NCBI GenBank assembly: GCA_903862655.1
Contig: CAIOZA010000003.1
Location: forward strand, 1 to 34,349
DNA from: an uncultured Ignavibacteria bacterium
Lineage (GTDB): Bacteria; Bacteroidota; Ignavibacteria; Kapaibacteriales; UBA2268
Direction of reading: 5' to 3'
DNA length: 34,349 nt
The position numbers and the translations under genes were made by a program. Positions 15,964-23,429 of this stretch are shown piece by piece; the first letter of the stretch is position 1; each line of letters begins with the position of its first letter. Under the pieces are notes generated by a model. It saw only the letters and a list, made by a program, of their open reading frames with translations, was not told where the DNA came from and ran no database searches.

Positions 15964-17340
15964 ATGGAAGTGTTAAATAGTTTATTTTACTTTATCATTG
16001 TTATTGGAATACTTGTTTTCATACATGAATTGGGACATTTTCTAGCTGCCCGATCTTGTGGCATCCGAACAGACATTTTCTCTTTTGGAATGGGACCTCG
16101 TTTATTCGGTTACAACAAAGTTCATGGGTTTACATTTGGAAAGCTTAAAGATTGGGAAGGAAATGGATATTGCGATTATCGAATCTGCATATTTCCCGTT
16201 GGAGGTTATGTTAAAGTAAACGGTATGGTTGACGAGAGTATGGACACCACCGCTTTGAGTGCAGAACCTCAAGAATATGAATTCAGATCGAAGAACATGT
16301 TGCAGAAAATATTTGTGCTGAGTGCAGGTGTTTTAATGAACTTTCTACTTGCGATTGGAATTTTTACTTTCATAACAATGTCCCAAGGGAAAATAATATG
16401 GAAGACAACTACGATCGGGTATATCGACAAAAATACTATCGCAGATAGAATTGGTTTAAAGAGTGGCGACCAAATTATTCAAATCAATGGCAAAAGCATA
16501 TCGACATGGGACGAACTTACTGAAATGCTGATGATCTCAGAATTAGGTGAAGAAAAGAACCTTACAGTTAGCCGCAATGGAACAGAAATGAGATTTAAGG
16601 CTGATGGAAAAACATTACTAAAAACGATGACTGGTCAACAGACACTCGGAATCGTTCCAGAAAATGCTTATGTTTATGTTAAGGGTGTAGAGAGCGGAAA
16701 GCCTGCCGATAAGATCGGTTTAACAACCGGTGATACGATTATCTCAATTAACAATGAGAAAATTGGAGCTTTTACAAGATTGACTGTTCTCCTAAATCAG
16801 TACAAAAATCAGAAAATATTGTTAAGTTGGAAGCGTGGGAATAACTTGTTGAAGGACTCTATTAATCCTGACAACAATGGAAAACTTGGATTTTATCCTG
16901 ATGTAGTTTTTGCAGGTAAAAGGGAAAAACTATCTTTTGGTTTTTTTCAATCAGTTTCTGAAGGATTTAAACAGACATATAAATTCTCAACTGTTTTTGT
17001 TAAATCAGTTCAACAAATCTTTAAAGGAAATATCTCAGCAAAGGAATCTCTTGGTGGTCCGATTATGATCGCTAAAAGTGCTGGTTTGTCAGCCAAGCTT
17101 GGCCTTGAAGTTTTCCTGAATTTCATGGCAATGCTATCAATTACATTGGCCATAATCAATATTTTACCATTCCCTGCACTAGATGGTGGTCATATTATAA
17201 TAACAATAATTGAATCTATCATAAGAAGGGAAATTCCACTAAAGGGAAAAATTGTTATTCAGAATATTGGCATGTTTCTTCTTTTAGGGCTAATGGCTTA
17301 TGCCTTCTATAACGATATAATGAGATTATTTGGTAAATAA
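15964..17340 (+). CDS. rseP: RseP-type site-2 membrane zinc metalloprotease with two PDZ domains
   Basis: Intramembrane protease of the S2P family that cuts membrane-bound regulators such as anti-sigma factors, and possibly signal-peptide remnants. The 458-residue protein has the zinc motif HELGH at residues 21-25 in the first helix, a second helix near 115-137, and two PDZ domains at about 147-210 and 225-290 (GLKSGDQIIQINGKSI and GLTTGDTIISINNEKI). The third zinc ligand lies in LPFPALDGGH (Asp407) between the last helices. The regulated target is not encoded nearby; the upstream partner-switching genes are soluble and not obvious substrates. surE starts 2 nt downstream. Confidence 0.95.
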   Translation: MEVLNSLFYFIIVIGILVFIHELGHFLAARSCGIRTDIFSFGMGPRLFGYNKVHGFTFGKLKDWEGNGYCDYRICIFPVGGYVKVNGMVDESMDTTALSAEPQEYEFRSKNMLQKIFVLSAGVLMNFLLAIGIFTFITMSQGKIIWKTTTIGYIDKNTIADRIGLKSGDQIIQINGKSISTWDELTEMLMISELGEEKNLTVSRNGTEMRFKADGKTLLKTMTGQQTLGIVPENAYVYVKGVESGKPADKIGLTTGDTIISINNEKIGAFTRLTVLLNQYKNQKILLSWKRGNNLLKDSINPDNNGKLGFYPDVVFAGKREKLSFGFFQSVSEGFKQTYKFSTVFVKSVQQIFKGNISAKESLGGPIMIAKSAGLSAKLGLEVFLNFMAMLSITLAIINILPFPALDGGHIIITIIESIIRREIPLKGKIVIQNIGMFLLLGLMAYAFYNDIMRLFGK

Positions 17341-17342
17341 GA

Positions 17343-18107
17343 ATGTCCGAACCATTAATTTTAGTATCCAATGATGATGGCATAGACTCCAACGGGATCT
17401 ATGTTCTAGCCAAGGAGATGATGAAACTCGGAGAAGTATTTGTTGTAGCTCCAGACCGACAGCAAAGTGCTGTCGGTCATGCATTGACTGTGTCAAAACC
17501 GTTAAGAATAACCAAATATCAACGTAATGATATAAATAATGAATTTGCAATCAATGGGACTCCAGCCGACTGTGTTAAATTAGCTATATCCAGAATACTG
17601 CCCAGAAAGCCTGACCTCGTTGTCTCAGGTATTAATCATGGACAAAACACTTCGGTCAATATGCTCTATTCTGGAACGGTTTCAGCAGCAACTGAAGGTA
17701 TGTTATTGGGGATACCATCAATGGCAATATCACTTTCATCCTATGATATAAATTCAGACATGAGTGCATCCGGAATTTACTCTTATCGAATTGCAAAAGA
17801 ACTTCTTGAAAATAACTTGCCTTCAGGTACTTTTATTAATGTAAACATTCCTAACCTTGAAGAACAGAAAATCAAAGGAATCAAAATCACTAAGCAAAGT
17901 AATTCTTCGTGGGATGATGCCTATGAGAAACGAGTAGACCCTTTTGGGAAAGAATACTTCTGGTTTTCAGGTATCTATAAGACAAATGATCAGAACCCTG
18001 AATCTGATGATAATGCAGTCTCAGAAGGATATGTTTCGATAACTCCAGTTCACTACATCCTAACAAACTTTGCAGCAATACAGAATCTAAAACATATTTT
18101 TGGATGA
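17343..18107 (+). CDS. surE: 5'/3'-nucleotidase SurE
   Basis: Metal-dependent nucleoside monophosphate phosphatase, associated with stationary-phase survival and damage control. The 254-residue protein has the N-terminal metal motif LVSNDDGIDSNGI with the paired Asp at 11-12, then VVAPDRQQSAVGHALT, INGTPADCVKLAI, and VVSGINHGQNTSVNMLYSGTVSAATEG with the ligand Asn. All signatures and length are typical. It is the last gene of the rng-dxr-rseP-surE run and faces the DUF4139 gene convergently with only 25 nt between stops. No convincing terminator is seen there. Confidence 0.97.
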   Translation: MSEPLILVSNDDGIDSNGIYVLAKEMMKLGEVFVVAPDRQQSAVGHALTVSKPLRITKYQRNDINNEFAINGTPADCVKLAISRILPRKPDLVVSGINHGQNTSVNMLYSGTVSAATEGMLLGIPSMAISLSSYDINSDMSASGIYSYRIAKELLENNLPSGTFINVNIPNLEEQKIKGIKITKQSNSSWDDAYEKRVDPFGKEYFWFSGIYKTNDQNPESDDNAVSEGYVSITPVHYILTNFAAIQNLKHIFG

Positions 18108-18132
18108 GTTAGAAAATTCAATTATAAAAACA

Positions 18133-19491
18133 TCAATATGAATATCTAACTTTAAAGCTCAGAATTGACTCTCCACCTTTTTTGACAGGAATTTTAAAAT
18201 TTACTTTGTCAGCACTTTGTTTTTGAATCGGATAAGAAGATTCAAGAATTTTCCAGCCTGAGCCCATAAATTTTTCAACATCTACTTCAATATTTTCTTC
18301 TTTTCTGTTACGGATTTTTATTTCCCATGAGCTTTCAACAACTTTATCTGAAATTTTATTTTCTTCTACTTTGGTATCCTCAACAACGACATCAAAAGCA
18401 TCACCAACTTTTAAACTTATCTTTTCATCTTTTGGAGTGTGTTCTATTCTATCTTCACCAATAAATTGAAGATTCTTGCCATCTGATTTGTAAAGTCTGA
18501 CTATCCCTTTGGGCATTGGCATCCCAATTTGATTCTCTTTCTTATTCTCAAACTCAACAACAACAGAGACTTTTCCCTTATCATTGCTACTTTGGTAACT
18601 ATACACATTAGAAAGGTAACGATATTTTTTATTAATTCTCACATCAGTTGCTTCGAAGAGTGAGATTTGCTTTGTTTCATTGTTTGATAGTGTAGTAGTT
18701 CTTTGCATGTCATAAATATGATACTCAAAGAATGATTTTTCCTCAAAACTCCTCATTGCTACATTAGGAGCTCTTTCGATAGTTGCTCCATTTTTCTCGA
18801 TAAAATCATACCTTGTTTGAACTCGGTTAACATCACCTGCAACTAGTTGTAGTTTTGCATCAGGAAAGGTTGTACCTGAATTATTAGTAACACTAACCCA
18901 CGAATTGAAATTCATCTTTGTGTCGTTTTCATTAAGAACAGCCACGTATTGTGCATTCCAGCTCATTCCAGATGTCATATATGACACTTCAACTTCTTGG
19001 TTAGAATTTTTTTCTGCATCAACTGTCCAGACAAGAGTTGGAACTGAAATCAATCCATCAGGAAGTTTATCAACATTTAATTGATAATCATCTGTTTTGG
19101 GGAGTAGAATGAGACCTTCGTCAGATTTCTTTATTACAAGTTGATCACCCGAAGCTGAGATCAGTTGTCCAGTAATAACTTTTCCATCTTTAGCTACCAA
19201 CGAAATGTTCTTTTCCAGATATTTCTGAAGAATAGATGAAAAATTTGCTAAATCATATTTGTAGTTCTGTTCAAGAACAGTTGCATCCATTTTGATGTGA
19301 ACACTTGTTGGATCGATCAACTGAGCTACATCTTTCAATTGAATGGAAGTTATACCTTTACCTATTTTCATATTACGAACATCACGAATCACACCAAGAT
19401 TATCGTTATAAACTGTTACATTTAAGTTCCTGTCTTGAGCATTAATGCTTAAACAAGAAATAATTAATAAAAGTACCTGAGACTTTTTCAT
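18133..19491 (-). CDS. Secreted DUF4139 domain protein
   Basis: Function unknown. The 452-residue protein starts with a signal peptide (KKSQVLLLIISCLSINAQ, likely cut after Ala-Gln near residue 19). The N-terminal region to about residue 110 (LNVTVYNDNLGVIRDVR) resembles the N-terminal domain usually paired with DUF4139. The DUF4139 beta-rich part follows from about 165, including the family segments SWNAQYVAVL and LQLVAGDVNR and ending in strands rich in Lys/Glu. No catalytic motif is seen. It lies downstream of the M16 protease terminator, so it needs its own promoter within 19492-19552, where I see no clear box. An AGGAT lies 6 nt before the ATG. Confidence 0.85.
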   Translation of the reverse strand: MKKSQVLLLIISCLSINAQDRNLNVTVYNDNLGVIRDVRNMKIGKGITSIQLKDVAQLIDPTSVHIKMDATVLEQNYKYDLANFSSILQKYLEKNISLVAKDGKVITGQLISASGDQLVIKKSDEGLILLPKTDDYQLNVDKLPDGLISVPTLVWTVDAEKNSNQEVEVSYMTSGMSWNAQYVAVLNENDTKMNFNSWVSVTNNSGTTFPDAKLQLVAGDVNRVQTRYDFIEKNGATIERAPNVAMRSFEEKSFFEYHIYDMQRTTTLSNNETKQISLFEATDVRINKKYRYLSNVYSYQSSNDKGKVSVVVEFENKKENQIGMPMPKGIVRLYKSDGKNLQFIGEDRIEHTPKDEKISLKVGDAFDVVVEDTKVEENKISDKVVESSWEIKIRNRKEENIEVDVEKFMGSGWKILESSYPIQKQSADKVNFKIPVKKGGESILSFKVRYSY

Positions 19492-19552
19492 TTTTTATCC
19501 TAAAAGAAATATGAAATTTAAATTAGTTGACGCTTTGGACAGATAATTAGTT

Positions 19553-19588
19553 AAAAAAAATCCGGAGTCGCAATAACGACACCGGATT
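19553..19588 (-). terminator. Intrinsic terminator after the M16 protease gene
   Basis: Stem AATCCGG-A-GTCG (19559-19570) paired with CGAC-A-CCGGATT (19577-19588), one A-A mismatch and a 6-nt loop, followed on the minus strand by a run of eight T. It lies 20 nt past the M16 stop. Confidence 0.88.
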
Positions 19589-19608
19589 CAATTCTAAAGA
19601 CAGTAATA

Positions 19609-22434
19609 CTATTTTTCGGGATAAAGTACGAATTTTAAATAATTGTCAGTTTTAAAGTACTTCTTGGCTGTATTTTGAATATCTTGAGGTGTCAAAGCTT
19701 CCACCCATTTTGGTCTTTCTAGAACAAATTTTGGATCAATTTCATTGGTATAAGCCAGATTCAGAACATTGTTCAACCAAAATCTATTATCTTTTAAATT
19801 TACTTCGTATTCTCTCTTTTGAGTTTCCTTTACCTTTGTCATATACTTATCTGTTGGCAAACTGTCCTGCATAATTTTCATCTGATCAACAACAGCTTGA
19901 ATCAATTCATCAACTCTGTCTGGATTGCAACCAAACATAACATTGATTTTATATTCCTGTTTAGGTGTTCTAGTTAATATTGGATAGGCTCCTACACCAT
20001 AAACTCCACCTTTATCTTCTCTAAGAACTTCTCTTAGTCTAACATTAAGCATGCTCATGGCAGAAGAGATATTATAATTTGTTTTGATGTTCCAATCAAA
20101 ATTTCCTGCAAAAACTAATCTAACTGAACTTTTCTTTTCAATTCCCTTTTTCACAGATTTGGATATCTGTCCTTTTGGAAAATTAACATTCAGATCCTTC
20201 CAATTTTCTTTGCGATTTTTATTTGGAAGATTTGCCAAATAGGTTGTTGCCATAGTTTTGAATTTAGCCTCATCTATATTCCCAACAAAAAGGAAAGTGA
20301 AATCACTTGCATCAGCAAATCTGTCATAATAAATATCATAGATTTTATCAGGATCAATTTGCTTTAAAGTTTCCAAAGTCCAGGGTTTTTTGCGTGGATG
20401 ATAATTAGCTGAGATATATTCAACTGAATCAGAAAAGACTTCTTCAGGACTATTGCTGGCATTTTCAATTTGAGATTTTAAGTTCTCAATTGTTGATTTT
20501 GCTGCTTCATTATCAACTCTAGCTTCGTTGAAATATAAATATATTAGCTGGAACATTGTTTCCATATCATTAGGTGAACAATTTCCACGAATACCTTCAT
20601 TTAAATCTGAAATATATGGTGCAACACGAACAATTTTCCCGGTTAACAATTTCTCTAGCTTATCGGCATTCATATTGCCAATACCACTATTATTTATAAC
20701 TTGAGTTGTAATTTCAGAATTTATAAAATCTTTATCTGAAACAAGTGAAGAACCACCCGGACTGAATGATGTGAATTGAACTTCATCATTTTTGAAGTCA
20801 GTTGGCTTATATGCAACCTTAACACCGTTTGATAAAGTTAATTCAGTAACACCAATTTCAGAAATTTTCTTTTCGCTAATAATTTTACCTGGGCTAAGTT
20901 TTTTACTCATCAAAGGTGAATCAGAAACCTGATCGACATATTGTGGTATATTCTGTGCCGAAATATTATCAAAAGCAGCTAAAATCTCTTTTTCATTAGG
21001 AACGATAACTTCAGCTTTTTCAGGAGCACTAAGTGTAATAACAGCTGATTCTTTTTTGATGAATTCTTTAGATAGTGCGTTAACTTCTTCTAATGTAATT
21101 TCAGGTAAGAAATGTTTGGTTATCTCTTGTTCATTTGAGATACCGGGTATAGGTTCATTCTCAAGGAAATTATTCATAAACTCATTTGTATATCGCTTTG
21201 ATTCTGTTTTTTCCTTTTCAGCAACAGCTTTTTCCATGTTACGCAATATTTCAACTTTAGCTCTGTCAAATTCAGATTTTAAAAATCCATTCTTCTGTAC
21301 TCTAAATGCTTCTGTAAACAAAGTTTCGTATCCAGCTTTGATGTTATCTGATTTAGGCACTGACACAAACATGAATACTCTTGTATCACCTAAAAATGAA
21401 CCCTCATTTGAGAAGGCAAACATAAAAGGAGAATTTGATTTTCTTGTGAGTTCTTTCAATCTATTATTCAACATAGTTGAAAAGAGTTGCGATGATAGTG
21501 TCTTTTTATAATCAAGATAGTCGCCAACTGGTCGAGCAGGCATTTTGAAAAACATACCCACGTTAGGCATTGTTAGTTCTTTATCCGTTGCTATAGAAAC
21601 AAATGTTTCCTTGTGAAGAGGCATAGTGTATTTAGTTCTTTCTCTGGGATTGTCAGGATTTTTTAATCCAGAAAAAGTCTCGATAATTTTCTTTTCAATA
21701 TCAAGCTTATTGAAGTCCCCAACAATGATAATAGCCATCAAATTAGGACGATACCAATCCTTATAGAAACTTGTTAATCTTTCATAAGGAGCATGTAACA
21801 ATACGTTAGTATCTCCTATAACGTCTCTCTCAGCAAATCTGGAATTATAAAAAAGAAATTTCTGATGTTTTTTTGAAACTCTGTCATCAGCTCCTTTTCC
21901 TAGTCTCCATTCTTCAACGATCACACCTCTTTCTTTATCAATTTCCTGAGGATCATAAGTAACTGCTGATGCCCAATCTTGAAGAACCTGAAATCCTTTG
22001 TTAAATTGTTCTTTATTGTCCATGGGTAATTGAAGAGTATAAACGGTCTGGTCAAAACTGGTAAAAGCATTCAAATCACCACCGAATTTAACACCAATTG
22101 ATTCAAGATAATTTACTAGATCTGATTTAGGAAAATTTTTTGTTCCATTAAAAGCCATGTGTTCGCAAAAATGAGCCAGACCGTCTTGTGAATCTTCCTC
22201 AAGGACAGATCCTACTTTGGTAGCTAACATTAACTCTGCTCGATTTTCGGGTTTTTTGTTTTCTTTAATGTAGTACTTCATACCATTTGGCAAAGTTCCG
22301 ATGAGAATAGAAGGATCAGTTGGAATCTTAGCGTTTAGGTTTTTGAAATCGACATTAGTCTGTGCCGAAAGAATTGCAGAAAAAATAATTGCAGTAATTG
22401 CGAAAATTAGACTTCGCGTTAGGTTTTTATTCAT
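19609..22434 (-). CDS. Secreted M16-family zinc metallopeptidase (two-module, pitrilysin/insulinase type)
   Basis: Large periplasmic or exported peptidase, likely degrading peptides. I choose the ATG at 22434 because it gives a clean signal peptide (MNKNLTRSLIFAITAIIFSA..., cleavage near residue 24 after SAQ/LSA). The longer in-frame reading from 22497 adds 21 non-signal residues. In this numbering the inverted zinc motif is HFCEH at 88-92 and the distal ligand is Glu168, 76 residues later, as in M16. The N-terminal active half is followed by a second M16 pair (from about 540, VTELTLSNGVKVAYKPTD), which lacks the zinc motif. The total of 941 residues matches the Bacteroidota M16 form often called PqqL-like. 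Confidence 0.94.
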   Translation of the reverse strand: MNKNLTRSLIFAITAIIFSAILSAQTNVDFKNLNAKIPTDPSILIGTLPNGMKYYIKENKKPENRAELMLATKVGSVLEEDSQDGLAHFCEHMAFNGTKNFPKSDLVNYLESIGVKFGGDLNAFTSFDQTVYTLQLPMDNKEQFNKGFQVLQDWASAVTYDPQEIDKERGVIVEEWRLGKGADDRVSKKHQKFLFYNSRFAERDVIGDTNVLLHAPYERLTSFYKDWYRPNLMAIIIVGDFNKLDIEKKIIETFSGLKNPDNPRERTKYTMPLHKETFVSIATDKELTMPNVGMFFKMPARPVGDYLDYKKTLSSQLFSTMLNNRLKELTRKSNSPFMFAFSNEGSFLGDTRVFMFVSVPKSDNIKAGYETLFTEAFRVQKNGFLKSEFDRAKVEILRNMEKAVAEKEKTESKRYTNEFMNNFLENEPIPGISNEQEITKHFLPEITLEEVNALSKEFIKKESAVITLSAPEKAEVIVPNEKEILAAFDNISAQNIPQYVDQVSDSPLMSKKLSPGKIISEKKISEIGVTELTLSNGVKVAYKPTDFKNDEVQFTSFSPGGSSLVSDKDFINSEITTQVINNSGIGNMNADKLEKLLTGKIVRVAPYISDLNEGIRGNCSPNDMETMFQLIYLYFNEARVDNEAAKSTIENLKSQIENASNSPEEVFSDSVEYISANYHPRKKPWTLETLKQIDPDKIYDIYYDRFADASDFTFLFVGNIDEAKFKTMATTYLANLPNKNRKENWKDLNVNFPKGQISKSVKKGIEKKSSVRLVFAGNFDWNIKTNYNISSAMSMLNVRLREVLREDKGGVYGVGAYPILTRTPKQEYKINVMFGCNPDRVDELIQAVVDQMKIMQDSLPTDKYMTKVKETQKREYEVNLKDNRFWLNNVLNLAYTNEIDPKFVLERPKWVEALTPQDIQNTAKKYFKTDNYLKFVLYPEK

Positions 22435-22570
22435 AGTTATTCTCAAAAATGTTAAATAATATCTAAAGTATACGATTTCAATATTCATTGGTTTCAAATA
22501 TTTGTTTTATTTGGAAAGCAATTTAAGACTATTTTCAAAAAAATGTGCATTATTTATTAATTCTTATTGC

Positions 22571-22578
22571 TATTTTTG
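22571..22578 (+). promoter_or_regulatory. Candidate -7 promoter box (TATTTTTG)
   Basis: TATTTTTG, 29 nt before the small membrane protein start at 22608, in the divergent gap with the M16 gene. No TTTG is present 20 bp upstream, so this rests on the -7 element alone. Confidence 0.35.
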
Positions 22579-22607
22579 AATAATTGTAAGAATTAGGTTT
22601 GAATTAA

Positions 22608-22883
22608 ATGATAGAATTATTCGTTTTCCATTTGCATATTGTCGGTGCCCTTTATGCTTTCACTCGGAACTGGATTCAGAGGAGTCTTAAAGATGGGTTG
22701 TTATCTTTAGGAATTATTGGATTGATATTTACAATTGGTTGGACTCTTACTAGTCCGATAGCCTCACTCATTATGCCTAAGCCATTATCCATATATTTCT
22801 CGAAAGATACATTGTCATTGATTTTGCTTATAATTCCAGAATCAATATTCTTTTATATGTATTTCATCAGAGATAATCATTAA
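22608..22883 (+). CDS. Small three-helix membrane protein, unknown
   Basis: 91-residue protein that I do not recognise. It is mostly hydrophobic, with three likely membrane helices at about residues 3-20, 32-57 and 66-86, a basic stretch (RNWIQRSLK) between helices one and two, and an acidic/His end (RDNH). It stands alone between the divergent M16 gene and the convergent thiamine-binding gene. A possible -7 box lies upstream and a weak hairpin with a T-run overlaps its stop, so it looks like an independent transcription unit. No catalytic residues can be argued for. Confidence 0.7.
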   Translation: MIELFVFHLHIVGALYAFTRNWIQRSLKDGLLSLGIIGLIFTIGWTLTSPIASLIMPKPLSIYFSKDTLSLILLIIPESIFFYMYFIRDNH

Positions 22884-22904
22884 TAAAGGTATTATTTTTT
22901 TTTG
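22881..22904 (+). terminator. Weak intrinsic terminator after the small membrane protein gene
   Basis: TAATA (22881-22885, including the stop codon) pairs with TATTA (22890-22894) over a 4-nt loop, followed by a run of T. The stem is short and AT-only, so stability is doubtful; the T-run is the stronger part of the evidence. Confidence 0.4.
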
Positions 22905-22922
22905 TATTCCTCAAATTAAGAA

Positions 22923-23231
22923 TCAAATTTTAATGTTCTTTTGGAGAATACTTTTGATTTTATCGGTTTTTGAACTCATTCTTGATTCATCAGTTTTGCG
23001 ATAATCCACTTTGATTGTACTATAAATCCTACTCGACTGAGATTCAAGAATTTTAAAACAACCGGTTATCACTGACATTACCTGATCCCAATCACCTTCG
23101 ATAATTGTTCCCATCGGAGTTAGTTTGTAATCTAATCCAGAGTCATCAATAGAATTAATAATCTGTGAAACATAAGCACTAACACTTTCACCCTTATCGG
23201 TTGGAAACATAGCAAATTCTACTAATACCAT
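22923..23231 (-). CDS. MTH1187/YqgV family thiamine-binding protein (DUF77)
   Basis: Small alpha-beta protein of about 102 residues from the family that binds thiamine or related pyrimidines (Pfam Thiamine_BP). Recognisable features are VLVEFAMFPTDKGESVSAYV at the N-terminus, YKLTPMGTIIEGDWDQVM in the middle, and SSRIYSTIKVDYR near the end. I start at the ATG at 23231 because the AAGGTG 6 nt upstream is a good ribosome binding site; the longer reading would start on the GTG that forms part of that site. The T-run of the tRNA-Leu terminator ends only about 24 nt upstream. Transport or salvage genes for thiamine are absent nearby. Confidence 0.88.
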   Translation of the reverse strand: MVLVEFAMFPTDKGESVSAYVSQIINSIDDSGLDYKLTPMGTIIEGDWDQVMSVITGCFKILESQSSRIYSTIKVDYRKTDESRMSSKTDKIKSILQKNIKI

Positions 23232-23254
23232 AATTAACACCTTAGATTTTTAGT

Positions 23255-23288
23255 AAAAAAAAAGCTCACTACCAGAAAGATAGTGAGC
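23255..23288 (-). terminator. Intrinsic terminator after tRNA-Leu
   Basis: Perfect 8-bp stem GCTCACTA (23264-23271) / TAGTGAGC (23281-23288) with a 9-nt loop, followed on the minus strand by nine T (23263-23255). It begins 10 nt past the tRNA-Leu 3' end and about 24 nt before the thiamine-binding protein start. Confidence 0.88.
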
Positions 23289-23297
23289 CATAATTTG

Positions 23298-23379
23298 TGC
23301 GGAAGGCGGGACTTGAACCCGCATGCCCGTAGGGCGCCACCCCCTCAAGATGGTGCGTCTGCCATTTCGCCACTTCCGC
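23298..23379 (-). tRNA. tRNA-Leu (anticodon GAG)
   Basis: Class II tRNA, 82 nt on the minus strand: acceptor GCGGAAG/CTTCCGC, D-arm TGGCGAAATGGCAGACGC, anticodon stem CCATC/GGTGG around loop TTGAGGG (anticodon GAG), a long variable arm (CGCCCTACGGGCAT region), T-arm GCGGG TTCAAGT CCCGC, and discriminator A at 23298. CCA is not encoded. Confidence 0.97.
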
Positions 23380-23393
23380 AAAAAACAAGAATT

Positions 23394-23401
23394 CAAAAAT
23401 A
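23394..23401 (-). promoter_or_regulatory. Candidate -7 promoter box (TATTTTTG) of tRNA-Leu
   Basis: TATTTTTG on the minus strand, ending 14 nt before the tRNA 5' end. This is the same box and about the same distance as at the other tRNA genes of the window. No TTTG is found 20 bp upstream. Confidence 0.5.
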
Positions 23402-23429
23402 CGAGTTAATTTTCAATTAAAAAAATAAA

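Noticed and set aside
18108-18150. GTTAGA/TCTAAC inverted repeat between surE and the DUF4139 gene as a bidirectional terminator
   Set aside because: Only 6 bp with a loop of more than 30 nt and no clean T-run on either strand; the right arm includes the DUF4139 stop region.
19609-22497. Longer start of the M16 protease at 22497
   Set aside because: The extra 21 residues precede and would mask a clear signal peptide beginning at the ATG at 22434.
23380-23429. TTAATT-GAA-AATTAA hairpin upstream of tRNA-Leu as the permease terminator
   Set aside because: The stem is six A/T pairs with no T-run in the right place; easily due to base composition.
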